64,000 nt of DNA, from NCBI RefSeq assembly GCF_048213115.1, contig NZ_CP172404.1, positions 1,612,001-1,676,000 of the forward strand, given 5' to 3'. This document shows positions 32,884 to 40,698 of the stretch, piece after piece. The notes under the pieces were generated by a model. It saw only the letters and a list, made by a program, of their open reading frames with translations. It did no database searches and was not told the DNA's origin. The stretch comes from Niveibacterium terrae (GTDB lineage: Bacteria > Pseudomonadota > Gammaproteobacteria > Burkholderiales > Rhodocyclaceae). The translations under genes and the position numbers were made by a program. Position 1 is the stretch's first letter. The number at the start of each line of letters is the position of its first letter.

Positions 32884-33777
32884 GTCTTCCCTCGTGCAGC
32901 GCCGAACGCTGCTGCAGTAGGCCGGCGTGTCGCAGCAATTCAGCAAGCGATCAGATGCACTGGCGCGGTCCAGGCGCTCGATTTCGGCGAGGACCATCGC
33001 GCCGGCTTTGACGAGCTCACGGCGTCGATTACCTGTTTCTGGGAACCAGCCATCCGGGACGATGGCGACTCCAAACGTCGCGCCATAGCCGGTTTCCTCT
33101 GCCGGCCAGTCGCGCGCTCCGGGTGGCATCGCGTAGAAGCAAGCCATTGCGGCGAGCTCGTCGTTGATTTGCTGGTCGTCGATATCCGAATAACCGGCTT
33201 TTATCTGCCGCGCGCGCTCAGCCAGCACGTCGCGGGCGGCGGCGGTCATCGGAGAGGTCGCAGCGCCGGATAGGGCCTCTTCGAGCAGAGGCTGCACTCC
33301 GCGCGGATGGCAGATCGTCGCAGAGAACACCTTGCTGCGAATTCGATCGATTTCAGCATGCAGCCGCTCGACCTCGGCGGTCAGTCTGTCGCGCTCGCCG
33401 CGAAGCCGATCCGCGTCCGCGCCTAGGCATTTCGTGGCTTCATGCGCCGCGGTAAGCTCTATCGTCCGGATACGGAGTTCCTTCTCCAGCTCGGCCGCGC
33501 GGTCGGGCTGGTGCTCGGTGTAGAGCAGATGCTTTCCGCTATCCAAAAGCGCCATGCCGTTGAAGTTGTACGGGCCTTCGTGCCGGTCGATCACCTCGAC
33601 CCACGCCACCGGTTCCGATGTCGGGATTCCGATTTCGCTCACGGCGCAATCCGGGCAGGGAACTCCGCCTTCGTCCGGGGCGTAAAAGCTGGGGCCGCCG
33701 ATCATCCCGTGACCGCCGCAGGTGCTGCAGACAGGTTCCGCGCTCACGGCGGGTTGAGTGTTCGTGTTCTCGTTCAT
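32863..33777 (-). CDS. Phage protein with N-terminal zinc-ribbon and coiled coil
   Basis: 304 residues from ATG at 33777. Residues ~16-45 hold two CxxC pairs (VCSTCGGHG and PCPDCAV), a likely zinc ribbon. A coiled coil follows (ELEKELRIRTIELTAAHEAT to AEVERLHAEIDRIRSK). The C-terminal third, DVLAERARQIKAGYSDIDDQ to LVKAGAMVLAEIERLDRA, is a module found alone in many phages with unknown function. The last residues are again GKEAQS. Coupled at both ends. Confidence 0.72.
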   Translation of the reverse strand: MNENTNTQPAVSAEPVCSTCGGHGMIGGPSFYAPDEGGVPCPDCAVSEIGIPTSEPVAWVEVIDRHEGPYNFNGMALLDSGKHLLYTEHQPDRAAELEKELRIRTIELTAAHEATKCLGADADRLRGERDRLTAEVERLHAEIDRIRSKVFSATICHPRGVQPLLEEALSGAATSPMTAAARDVLAERARQIKAGYSDIDDQQINDELAAMACFYAMPPGARDWPAEETGYGATFGVAIVPDGWFPETGNRRRELVKAGAMVLAEIERLDRASASDRLLNCCDTPAYCSSVRRCTREDGKEAQS

Positions 33778-34013
33778 TTCTTCACCTCGACCCAGCGAGC
33801 GGGCTGCATGCTGCGATCGACTGTGATGACGCCGCGCTTGCGCAGTGCCTGGAGCCGGCCATCGACGACACGGAACGATTCGCGGCTCGTTGCTTTTGCG
33901 ATCTGGCCCGCGATCTCGATAACGCTCGGGACGTATCCGGGATGCCAAGCGCTCTTGCGGATTGCCTCGAGGATTGCCGCGTCAAGCTCGGTGTAATCTG
34001 TTTTTGCTTTCAT
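33774..34013 (-). CDS. Small winged-helix-like protein
   Basis: 79 residues from ATG at 34013. TDYTELDAAILEAIRKSAWH, SVIEIAGQIAKATSRESFRV, VDGRLQALRKRGVITVDRS reads as a three-helix winged-helix DNA-binding fold with recognition helix near 50-65. It could be a regulator of the left operon. No named family. Confidence 0.65.
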   Translation of the reverse strand: MKAKTDYTELDAAILEAIRKSAWHPGYVPSVIEIAGQIAKATSRESFRVVDGRLQALRKRGVITVDRSMQPARWVEVKK

Positions 34014-34099
34014 TTTTTTATCCCTTCGAATATCGCTTTCAGCGCAAGCAGCGTCGCCGCGCAGATCAGGTAGAGCATCAAATCGCGAAGGCGGCGCAT
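34010..34099 (-). CDS. 29-residue single-span membrane peptide
   Basis: Reads MRRLRDLMLYLICAATLLAL then KAIFEGIKK, a basic end plus one hydrophobic helix. It starts one base into the upstream stop (TGATG) and ends in an ATGA overlap with the next gene, so it fills an otherwise empty 85-bp gap exactly. This double coupling is the reason to accept so short a frame. Confidence 0.55.
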   Translation of the reverse strand: MRRLRDLMLYLICAATLLALKAIFEGIKK

Positions 34100-34329
34100 C
34101 ACTCTGCCCCGAAGATCTCGACCGCCCGTTGCTCGGGCAGGCCCATGGCGATTGCAACGCCGCGCGCGGTTGATGCGTCTTCGAAGCCGTTTTTGACGAG
34201 ACAGATGCTTGCGTCGATGGCTTCGCGCAGCGGGAATTTGAAGCGCTTCGGCACCGGGTAATCGTCGATCCGCGGCGCGTATTCGTCGATCGCGCGGCGC
34301 AGCTGGGTATTCACGCGAGGGTCAGTCAT
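34099..34329 (-). CDS. Hypothetical phage protein
   Basis: 76 residues: MTDPRVNTQLRRAIDEYAPR, then PLREAIDASICLVKNGFEDA and STARGVAIAMGLPEQRAVEI. The second half looks like a helix-turn-helix (VAIAMGLPEQRAVEI). No family recognised. Coupled at both ends. Confidence 0.65.
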   Translation of the reverse strand: MTDPRVNTQLRRAIDEYAPRIDDYPVPKRFKFPLREAIDASICLVKNGFEDASTARGVAIAMGLPEQRAVEIFGAE

Positions 34330-34607
34330 GCCTGCTCCTTGATCTCTGCGAGTTGCTTGTTGATCTTGCGTATCCGATACTCGACTCGCTTGTATTCGCG
34401 ATTTGCTTCCGCGTAAGCGACAAGATCGCCGGCCTTTGCCGCGACGCGCTTTGCGCGAAGCTGGGCGTTGTACTGCCGCTTGAAATCTTCGAGCTTTCCC
34501 GTGAGAGCCTTGATCGTCTGCTCTTCTTCCTCGGTCGCTCCGAGGAGTCGGACTCGTCTCGCGCCAACGATCGGCGCCGGCTGAAGCGTCAGGAGGTCAG
34601 CAAACAT
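34326..34607 (-). CDS. Coiled-coil phage protein
   Basis: 93 residues from ATG at 34607, preceded by AAAGGAGGTTGCG. After a short N-terminal segment it is almost wholly charged helix (EEEQTIKALTGKLEDFKRQY to YKRVEYRIRKINKQLAEIKE), a likely coiled coil. Overlaps the upstream gene by 11 bp. Function unknown. Confidence 0.65.
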   Translation of the reverse strand: MFADLLTLQPAPIVGARRVRLLGATEEEEQTIKALTGKLEDFKRQYNAQLRAKRVAAKAGDLVAYAEANREYKRVEYRIRKINKQLAEIKEQA

Positions 34608-34806
34608 CGCAACCTCCTTTGCATTTGTGCCGCTTAGGGTGGTGGATCGTCCAAGGCCCAGTATTTGCCTGGACAAGATCGCCGATCGGGCGCTCGCGGC
34701 CGCATTTGCAACAAGTGCGGGCTATGCGCCCGTAGTTGTGCGCGGCGGCGTCATCCGAGCGGAAACGAAAACCGGCCTCTGCGGCCGGTGTGTTGAAGGC
34801 GATCAT
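34597..34806 (-). CDS. Small zinc-ribbon-like protein
   Basis: 69 residues from ATG at 34806. TCCKCGRERPIGD and HHPKRHKCKGGCDVC give four or more Cys/His in ribbon-like spacing. The last codons (KGGCDVC) double as the AAAGGAGG Shine-Dalgarno of the next gene. No named family. Confidence 0.65.
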   Translation of the reverse strand: MIAFNTPAAEAGFRFRSDDAAAHNYGRIARTCCKCGRERPIGDLVQANTGPWTIHHPKRHKCKGGCDVC

Positions 34807-35267
34807 GCCGCTTTCCTTTCTTTCGCTCTTAGCCTGACGTGCTCTTCTTTGTGGTGCTTGTCGCAAAGCCACAAAACATCAAGAGGCCTTGAGTAATCAT
34901 GATGATGGGCCTCGCTTTTTTTGTCGCCACAAATACAGCATGGCTGCTTAATCATTTTTCCGGATCGGATAGCGTTTGAAACTGCATAATGCGCAGATCG
35001 TCTTTGTGCATGTTTTTCCGTGTACTTTTTAACTGCTTTGTTGTGCGACACAGAAAACGCGTCAGTCCTCCTGTATTTTTTTCTAGCTTCAACCCTGTCC
35101 GGATTGTTGGCCCTGTTTCTGTCAAACTCTTTGTAATAGTCAGAGTTTGCCGCCCTATGTTCTTTTACGTGCAGCTTCCAGTGTTCTTTACAAAATGCGG
35201 ATATGCTTTCGTAAAATTCGGCAGACTCTTTCGTTGCGCCGCATGTCTTGCATTTGTAGTTGCGCAT
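34803..35267 (-). CDS. HNH-type endonuclease-like protein, lower GC than neighbours
   Basis: 154 residues. Two Cys-pairs at the start (YKCKTCGATK and AFCKEHW) and an HNH-like C-terminal module: CCICGDKKSEAHHHDYSRPL followed by VLWLCDKHHKEEHVRLRA, i.e. CxxC, HHHD and CxxHH as in small zinc HNH nucleases and endonuclease VII-like proteins. The middle is Arg/Lys/Tyr-rich. The DNA is visibly poorer in G+C than flanking genes, which suggests recent acquisition. It may resolve branched DNA or be a homing-type nuclease. It sits next to ssb. Confidence 0.72.
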   Translation of the reverse strand: MRNYKCKTCGATKESAEFYESISAFCKEHWKLHVKEHRAANSDYYKEFDRNRANNPDRVEARKKYRRTDAFSVSHNKAVKKYTEKHAQRRSAHYAVSNAIRSGKMIKQPCCICGDKKSEAHHHDYSRPLDVLWLCDKHHKEEHVRLRAKERKAA

Positions 35268-35281
35268 AAAACGTCTCCCGA

Positions 35282-35734
35282 TTAGAACGGAATTCCGTCG
35301 TCGTCGAAGTCCTGCATTCCGCCAGACTGCCCGCCGCCAGACGGCGCGCTTTGCTGCTGACGCGGCGCAGACTGCCTGGGCGCTTGCTGGGTGCCGTCAC
35401 TCTGGCCGCCAAGCATCTGCATCTGATCGGCGCGGATCTCGGTCGTGTATTGGTCGTGCCCTTGCTTGTCCTGCCACTTGCGGGTTTGCAGGCGCCCCTC
35501 GATATAGACGGGGCGCCCCTTCTTCAGGTACTGGCCAGCGATCTCGGCGAGCTTTCCAAAGAACACGACGCGGTGCCATTCGGTCGCTTCACGCTTCTCG
35601 CCCGAGGTCTTGTCACGCCAAGAGTCGGTCGTCGCGATCCGGATGTTGCAGATCGCGTCACCGCTGGGCGCATAGCGGGTTTCGGGATCGGCTCCGAGGT
35701 TTCCGACGAGAATGACCTTGTTCACCGATGCCAT
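35282..35734 (-). CDS. ssb: Single-stranded DNA-binding protein
   Basis: 150 residues. A full OB-fold SSB (SVNKVILVGNLGADPETRY, WHRVVFFGKLAEIAGQYLKK, IEGRLQTRKWQDKQG), a Gln/Gly/Ser linker, and the acidic tip DFDDDGIPF that recruits host repair and replication proteins. The family length is normal. The second of two adjacent ATGs (35734) is chosen as it gives the standard MASVNK start and the best spacing from AAGGAG. Coupled with rdgC upstream. It is phage-encoded, so it likely serves phage replication and annealing recombination. Confidence 0.96.
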   Translation of the reverse strand: MASVNKVILVGNLGADPETRYAPSGDAICNIRIATTDSWRDKTSGEKREATEWHRVVFFGKLAEIAGQYLKKGRPVYIEGRLQTRKWQDKQGHDQYTTEIRADQMQMLGGQSDGTQQAPRQSAPRQQQSAPSGGGQSGGMQDFDDDGIPF

Positions 35735-36630
35735 CATTCGCTCCTTTCGCCGCCGAGCGCCGCGACAAGGCGGGGCAGGAAACGGGCGAGCTCTGCCGTC
35801 ATCAGCACGAAGTCGACTTCGAAATGTTCTTCTCCTTCAGGCCCGCTCTTCTCGGCCTCTTCCTGGATCACGTCGAGGAAGGCGAGGCGCTTGACCTCCA
35901 GCCGATCAGTCAGGACGAAGCTGATCCGATCGTTGAATGTCATGCCCAGCCTGGTCGGGACCTTCCCGGCCGCGAGGTGGTTCGGGATCTCGTCGCCGTC
36001 CAGGGTGTGGTGGGCGTAGCGCACGGACGTGCTGCTGTCCTCGCACGAGTGCAGCTCGCAGTCGCGGTCGATCGAGAAACCGTCCGGCGCGTAGTCGCCC
36101 GCGAGCCAGTCAGCCATCGCCGACGACGGCGAGATCTCGGTGTCGAGCAGGCGCAGCGGCAGCTCGTCGAGCACTTCGCGCAGCGTCTCGATCACTTCAT
36201 CGGCCTTCGCGGCGCTGGCCGCGTCGACGACGAGCCAGCCCGCCACCGGATCGATCCACGCAAAAGTCTTGCGCCGGCGCGGAAAGGCGCGCGGCAGCAG
36301 CTCCTGCATGACCGCCTCTTTGATCTCCTTGACCTGCTTGCGGTTTGGCTTGAAGCCCTGCTGAGCCTCGATATCCTCGGCCCGGTCGGCGGCGATCTGA
36401 TTGACGACAGAGGCGGGGATGATCTTTTGCTCAGAGCGCAGCGCGATCAGCCATTGCTGGTTCGATGCGAGCACGGTTGCTCCGCCGCGCATCGGCGGGA
36501 CGAAGCCGCGAGACGCAATGTCCTGCGACCCGCAGGACTGAAAAGGGCGCCGCGAAAGGCGCCCTGCAAGTTCGTCGGCGGAGAGCTTCAAGTCTCCGAG
36601 CCGGTAGAGCTGCAGGTTTTTGAACCACAT
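35734..36630 (-). CDS. rdgC: RdgC, recombination-associated protein
   Basis: 298 residues, normal for RdgC. RdgC forms a ring on duplex DNA and restrains RecA. The start MWFKNLQLYRL, SCGSQDIASRGFVPPMRGGA, the basic NRKQVKEIKEAVMQELLPRA and FAWIDPVAGWLVVDAASAAK are all family hallmarks. Carriage by a prophage is less usual. Together with SSB and an exonuclease it makes a recombination module, and it could also dampen RecA-driven repressor cleavage. The ATG at 36630 follows AAGGAGG; a GTG lies one codon upstream. Confidence 0.95.
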   Translation of the reverse strand: MWFKNLQLYRLGDLKLSADELAGRLSRRPFQSCGSQDIASRGFVPPMRGGATVLASNQQWLIALRSEQKIIPASVVNQIAADRAEDIEAQQGFKPNRKQVKEIKEAVMQELLPRAFPRRRKTFAWIDPVAGWLVVDAASAAKADEVIETLREVLDELPLRLLDTEISPSSAMADWLAGDYAPDGFSIDRDCELHSCEDSSTSVRYAHHTLDGDEIPNHLAAGKVPTRLGMTFNDRISFVLTDRLEVKRLAFLDVIQEEAEKSGPEGEEHFEVDFVLMTAELARFLPRLVAALGGERSE

Positions 36631-38378
36631 CACGCGGCCTCCTTGAATTGCTGGGCGGATTCGATGGTTTTGATCAGCGCGGAGCAGATGCGCGCGAAAT
36701 CGGACTTTCGGTAGAGCACCGCGGCGCGCTTCCTGCCACAGGGCTCTACCCCGAGCGATGCGATGCCGTCTTTTGAGAGCGAGATCGGCGCGAGCCGGGC
36801 ATTGATCTGGCCGAGCGTGACAGTCGCTCCGGTATCGGTCGGCGCGGAGATCGGCGCGGAGATCGGTTCGACCCGGGCGTCCGGAGCGGCTGCGGGTCGC
36901 TCGGCCCGCTCCGGGCGTGCTTCTGCGAGCAGATTTTTTTCTGGTTCTGCTCGAGCTATCTGCTTTGCCTCAGCCTCAGCCCGGGCCCGCTCTTCTGCGC
37001 GGATCCTTTTCGCTTCTTCCTCGGCTTTCGCGGCCGCCTCGCGTTCAGCCTTGACGCGTTCTTCGACTTGGATGCGCGCGCGCTCCGCTTCGAGTCGCGC
37101 AGCTTCTTGACGCTCGAACTCGGCAACGCGAGTGCTGATCACCGCGGCGAGGTCGTCGGGCGCTTTCATGACGAGCTGCGCCATGTCTGCAAACAGGTGC
37201 CGGTTGCCGGCCGCCTCGATTGTCTTTGCGTTCGCGCGCACCTTTTCGGCCAGTTCATTCGCGCGGATCTTCGCGCTTGCGAGCTCTGTATCGGCTGCGT
37301 TTTTGATGCTGTCGATCGACTTCAGTCCTTTGATGGCCCCGGCGAAATCGGCCGGGATCTCGATCGCGAATCCGACAGACTCGGCCAGCGCCCGGACGTG
37401 ATCGGTGAGCTTTCCTCGCGCCGCCGTCACGATCTCGGTCTTGCGGTTTTCCTTCTCGGCCTTTACCAGCTTTTCGAGCGAGAGCCGAGTCGTGCGCGCC
37501 AGGTCGTGATAGAGATCGGCCTGCCGCTGCATTTCGGCGACGGCGGAGATCTGCTCCAGCGCGCCGGATTTGGCGTTCTTGAGCGCGTCCTCTGCTTTTG
37601 ATAGAGCCTTGATCGCGGCTTCTGCATCGGCAAAGTCCTGATCCGTCTCGGGCTTCTGCTTGATCCCGCCGATGAATGATTTCAGCCGCTCACCGAAGGT
37701 CTTGAGGTTGTCCTGGACGGCCAGCGAGCCTTGAACCTGGACGACGACTGCCGGCAGCGCCTCGATCGGCGCGGCCTCGGCTTTGACGGTCCTGGCTTCC
37801 GGCTCGAAGGTCTTGAGGTCTTCGGCGAACTGCTTCCAGCCGGCAAGAACTTGGGCGCGGCGCTCGGGGCGCGAGACATACCAGAAATGGAAGCTGTTCG
37901 CGCTCGTTCCGTCGCTCGTCATGAACAGCACACGGTCCAGCCCAGCGACGATCATCTGGTGCTCGCACTGCGGCCAGTGTGTGTCGGGCAAGTCGCCGTT
38001 CATCACGCACTCGGCGAGGCCCTTGTTCAGGAGCTTGTGCTCCCAAATTGCATCTTCGAGCATCGTGATGCCGTCGAAGCTGGCCAGCAGCTGCAGTCCT
38101 TCAACTTCGAGAACCCCTGTCGCAGGGAACAGCTCTTCGCCGATGATCCTCTCGGCGATCGGCCTGGCCCGTGCTTCCGTCTCGTGGCCCCGGCCGAAAA
38201 GCATTTGAGTCCCGGCATCGACTTCCGGAACGATGCCGGTTTTCTTCTGCGCGAGCAGGTCGGAGCGGCTCGTGTGCTTCGAGAAGCCCAGCATGGCCGG
38301 CGCTTCGGACGCCGTGAAGTATTGAGAGCGGGCCGCCAGCCATTCGGTCGAGCCCTGCACGAGGTTAAGCGTCAGCAT
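36630..38378 (-). CDS. YqaJ-type (lambda exonuclease fold) nuclease with long coiled-coil C-terminus
   Basis: 582 residues. Residues ~1-215 are a YqaJ/lambda-exonuclease domain: GSTEWLAARSQYFTASEAPA, GRGHETEARARP, LLASFDGITMLEDAIWEHKL (the acidic metal site with the E-x-K pair) and CEHQMIVAG. It should digest 5' ends to give 3' tails. The rest is unusual: a helical region (AEAAIKALSKAEDALKNAKS) and a highly charged Glu/Ala/Arg coiled coil (about 430-500), ending in a small basic domain. It overlaps the adjacent annealing-protein candidate by 14 bp. Many YqaJ proteins are only ~200-300 residues, so the tail may tether partners. Confidence 0.88.
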   Translation of the reverse strand: MLTLNLVQGSTEWLAARSQYFTASEAPAMLGFSKHTSRSDLLAQKKTGIVPEVDAGTQMLFGRGHETEARARPIAERIIGEELFPATGVLEVEGLQLLASFDGITMLEDAIWEHKLLNKGLAECVMNGDLPDTHWPQCEHQMIVAGLDRVLFMTSDGTSANSFHFWYVSRPERRAQVLAGWKQFAEDLKTFEPEARTVKAEAAPIEALPAVVVQVQGSLAVQDNLKTFGERLKSFIGGIKQKPETDQDFADAEAAIKALSKAEDALKNAKSGALEQISAVAEMQRQADLYHDLARTTRLSLEKLVKAEKENRKTEIVTAARGKLTDHVRALAESVGFAIEIPADFAGAIKGLKSIDSIKNAADTELASAKIRANELAEKVRANAKTIEAAGNRHLFADMAQLVMKAPDDLAAVISTRVAEFERQEAARLEAERARIQVEERVKAEREAAAKAEEEAKRIRAEERARAEAEAKQIARAEPEKNLLAEARPERAERPAAAPDARVEPISAPISAPTDTGATVTLGQINARLAPISLSKDGIASLGVEPCGRKRAAVLYRKSDFARICSALIKTIESAQQFKEAA

Positions 38379-39345
38379 TTTCTTCCCCGGTGATTTCGAT
38401 AGAGCGGATCTGTTCAAGCTGGTCTGCGCTCAGCGTGTATTTGCTCGACACGGTGGCGATGATCTGATCGGCCGACTTTTTCCCCGCCGACACAGCGGCC
38501 GCCCATTTCGGGAATGACGAGTCGAAGTCGCTGCTCGGGTAACTCGGTTTTTCTGTTGCTTTCGGCGAATCGTCAGCATCGAACCAGTCCCCGGGGGCAC
38601 TCATTCCGTCGCGCAGGCTCGCGTAGATCTTTTTGAGCCCGACGACCTGAGCCGGAGTTATCGATTCGATCCGGCGTTGAATGCGCGTTTCGAGCTGCTG
38701 CTTTGTCACATCGAACTCGGCAAACGCGGCAACCATCTTCTGCATTGCCTCAGGGCTCGTATCGGCCTTCGATTTCATCGTCAAATCCGCCTGGGTCATG
38801 GCTTCTTCGACGACGTCTCCTGGAAGAATCGACAGCAGGCAGGCGCGGACGCGGCGCTGCGCCATGTTCGCGACAAGCTCGTAGATTTCCCGCTCGTCGG
38901 TGAGCTGATATCCGCCCTTTTTTGTGTCACGCCAGTGCCGAACAATGAACTTCAGCGGCTTTCTGGCGAGCGTCTCGACATCCCAGGCGTAGGCTTCGAC
39001 TTCCGAGTACGGGACGCCGTCAAACCCGAGGCCGCGCGAGTTTTCTGTGAAGCCGAACTCGATATTTCCCCACTGCTGAGCGATCGCCTCAGCGGCCCTG
39101 ATCGACGGTCCGGAAACGTCCGTTCCGCCCTTGCTGTACTGGTACTGCGAAACCTCGGCGAGGCGAGGGCGGCTGAACGCGTTTTTGATGCGATCGACCG
39201 CCGCAATCTGGTCGCGCGGGAAGCGCTTCGCCATCACGACGGCTGCTTGAACCTCGGCGATCGCGCGTTGCTCCGACTGAGAGCCGGAAACCGTTTGTGC
39301 GCGGCTCGTGACAGCCCCCAGCGCGCTCGTTGTGATCTCGTTCAT
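38365..39345 (-). CDS. Probable phage recombination (single-strand annealing) protein
   Basis: 326 residues. A conserved prophage protein with QRAIAEVQAAVVMAKRFPRD, NAFSRPRLAEVSQYQYSKGG, VSGPSIRAAEAIAQQWGNIE and YELVANMAQRRVRACLLSIL. It regularly accompanies a YqaJ exonuclease and is thought to be the annealing partner, but I recognise no formally named RecT/Erf/Rad52 motif, so that role is by position. The C-terminal ~70 residues look like a separate small helical domain (KWAAAVSAGKKSADQIIATV). Overlaps the exonuclease gene by 14 bp, as exo/beta pairs often do. Confidence 0.75.
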   Translation of the reverse strand: MNEITTSALGAVTSRAQTVSGSQSEQRAIAEVQAAVVMAKRFPRDQIAAVDRIKNAFSRPRLAEVSQYQYSKGGTDVSGPSIRAAEAIAQQWGNIEFGFTENSRGLGFDGVPYSEVEAYAWDVETLARKPLKFIVRHWRDTKKGGYQLTDEREIYELVANMAQRRVRACLLSILPGDVVEEAMTQADLTMKSKADTSPEAMQKMVAAFAEFDVTKQQLETRIQRRIESITPAQVVGLKKIYASLRDGMSAPGDWFDADDSPKATEKPSYPSSDFDSSFPKWAAAVSAGKKSADQIIATVSSKYTLSADQLEQIRSIEITGEENADA

Positions 39346-39352
39346 GATTCCC

Positions 39353-39487
39353 TCATTTGTTCGCCGTCAGATAGACGGCGTTTTCGGTTTGAATTTGCTC
39401 GTCCAGCGAGTAGCCGACGAAGGCGCCGTAGGCGAGCGTGAATGCCACGCACCCAGCCCAGATCAGGGCGGTCTTTGCGTGCTTCAT
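39353..39487 (-). CDS. 44-residue single-span membrane protein
   Basis: MKHAKTALIWAGCVAFTLAY, then GAFVGYSLDEQIQTENAVYL and TANK: one hydrophobic helix followed by a polar tail. Its start overlaps the upstream stop (ATGA) and it ends 7 bp before the annealing-protein ATG. Function unknown. Confidence 0.6.
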   Translation of the reverse strand: MKHAKTALIWAGCVAFTLAYGAFVGYSLDEQIQTENAVYLTANK

Positions 39488-39642
39488 TTCTCTTCCTCGA
39501 CTTTCGAGAAGGTCGCGCCGGGCGACTCGATGCGTTGCCAGGACTCGGCGTTTTTGATCGCTTCGCGCGTCGAATTCGCTTCGACAAGCGCGATGTAGAG
39601 CGTCTTGTCTTTTGCCATGAAGGTCACGCGGTACTTTTTCAC
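39484..39642 (-). CDS. Small hypothetical phage protein
   Basis: 52 residues from GTG at 39642 (GTGA overlap with the upstream stop): KKYRVTFMAKDKTLYIALVE then ANSTREAIKNAESWQR. The beta-beta-alpha pattern with EAIKNA resembles short ubiquitous phage proteins of unknown role. Confidence 0.65.
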   Translation of the reverse strand: MKKYRVTFMAKDKTLYIALVEANSTREAIKNAESWQRIESPGATFSKVEEEK

Positions 39643-39911
39643 GCTGCCCTCCTGTAGATCTCGCGCTCGATCAGCGCTTCGGCGCGGTCGTCTTCTGCCT
39701 GCTGGTCCAGCGTCCGCAAGCAAAGCGATTCGAGCTCGTCTCGTTCTTCGCGGGAGAGCTTCACGTCGTCGCCGTCTTCGTCCTCGGCGCGAATGATCTC
39801 GAACTCGGGCGGGCAGGGCGGCTCGAAGAAGCTGCCGCGATACCCGGAAGTCGCGAAGCCAGTCACCTCCAGCGCGCGGCCATTCCAGTCCACACAGACG
39901 GTTACCCGCAT
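39639..39911 (-). CDS. Hypothetical acidic phage protein
   Basis: 90 residues: MRVTVCVDWNGRALEVTGFA, then a strongly acidic middle (EIIRAEDEDGDDVKLS) and a helical end (RALIEREIYRRAA in part). An SD-like AACTGGAGG lies upstream of the ATG. The 222 bp further upstream (39912-40133) hold no convincing gene. Function unknown. Confidence 0.65.
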   Translation of the reverse strand: MRVTVCVDWNGRALEVTGFATSGYRGSFFEPPCPPEFEIIRAEDEDGDDVKLSREERDELESLCLRTLDQQAEDDRAEALIEREIYRRAA

Positions 39912-40133
39912 GTGAGCCTCCAGTTTTGTTGGGTGCGAGTCGCGCTCTATGCGGGGCGCGATCGCGGAGATTCCCGCCGCATCGGGTTTTTCACGCTGGA
40001 CGAATTGCCCGGAAATGTCGTTCAGGGTTCGCGGCCCCTGAGCGGGCGGGGCAAGGCTTGACGCTCATTGCGAGCGCATTCGTCCGGACCATGCCTCTGC
40101 GCTTCTAGAGGCTCGGAGCCCCCGCCTATCTAT

Positions 40134-40343
40134 TCAGGCGGCAGCGCAGAAGCGCGCGCAGTAGCCGGTGACCTCGTCCCGGAAAATCGGGCGGAAGTCG
40201 ATCGTTTCAGTGTTGTTCTTGAGCGCGCCATGCGTCGCGCACTCTCCGCGCTGCTCGCACTTGTAGCCGGCGAGCGTTTCGCCAGCGCAAGCGATCTTGA
40301 TGACCGGCCGCGCGAGGCTCTTGATTTCGGAAAGGTTGCTCAT
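40134..40343 (-). CDS. Small cysteine-rich phage protein
   Basis: 69 residues from ATG at 40343 (AAAGGAACGAA upstream). MSNLSEIKSLARPVIKIACA, then YKCEQRGECATHG and GYCARFCAAA give six cysteines, a probable metal site. The family is unknown. It is the second gene of the leftward transcript. Confidence 0.65.
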   Translation of the reverse strand: MSNLSEIKSLARPVIKIACAGETLAGYKCEQRGECATHGALKNNTETIDFRPIFRDEVTGYCARFCAAA

Positions 40344-40558
40344 TTCGTTCCTTTCGAATGGTCTGCGCACTCGTTAAATGCGCAGGCTCTTCGGGGCTCT
40401 ATTCCCTCTGAGCCCGTTCGGAGTTCTTCTGCATCGATCCTTGTGTCGGTCTTCTGCGCTTGCTGCCTGGTGCAGTAGGGTGGGGTCCAGCTCGCGGCCA
40501 TGTTCCGCCCCCGCATTCCGATCAGTCCGGGTCGATTGGTTGCTGCCGGCGTTGTCAT
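40340..40558 (-). CDS. First gene of the leftward operon, hypothetical
   Basis: 72 residues, MTTPAATNRPGLIGMRGRNM, then WTPPYCTRQQAQKTDTRIDA and a Cys-containing tail (ACAFNECADHSKGTK). Accepted over the longer frame at 40374-40718 because it overlaps the next gene by ATGA like the rest of the operon. It lies ~140 bp downstream of the predicted leftward promoter, the position of N-like antiterminators, but its sequence is not clearly Arg-rich N-like. Confidence 0.5.
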   Translation of the reverse strand: MTTPAATNRPGLIGMRGRNMAASWTPPYCTRQQAQKTDTRIDAEELRTGSEGIEPRRACAFNECADHSKGTK

Positions 40559-40698
40559 CGGAGCCCCGGCAAGGACTCCCAGCGCGTTCGTGTCTTACCC
40601 GGTAAACCGGGATGCGCTGCGTATCCAATAGGTTGTGAAAGAGCTGCAGACCTGCCGTTGGTGTTGCTTGCGGCGCGTGGTGCTGCGTTGAAGTGAAG

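Noticed and set aside
39991..40092. 33-codon minus-strand ORF with AGAGGC before ATG
   Set aside because: Not coupled to either neighbour, no sequence character; the 222-bp gap 39912-40133 is left without a gene.
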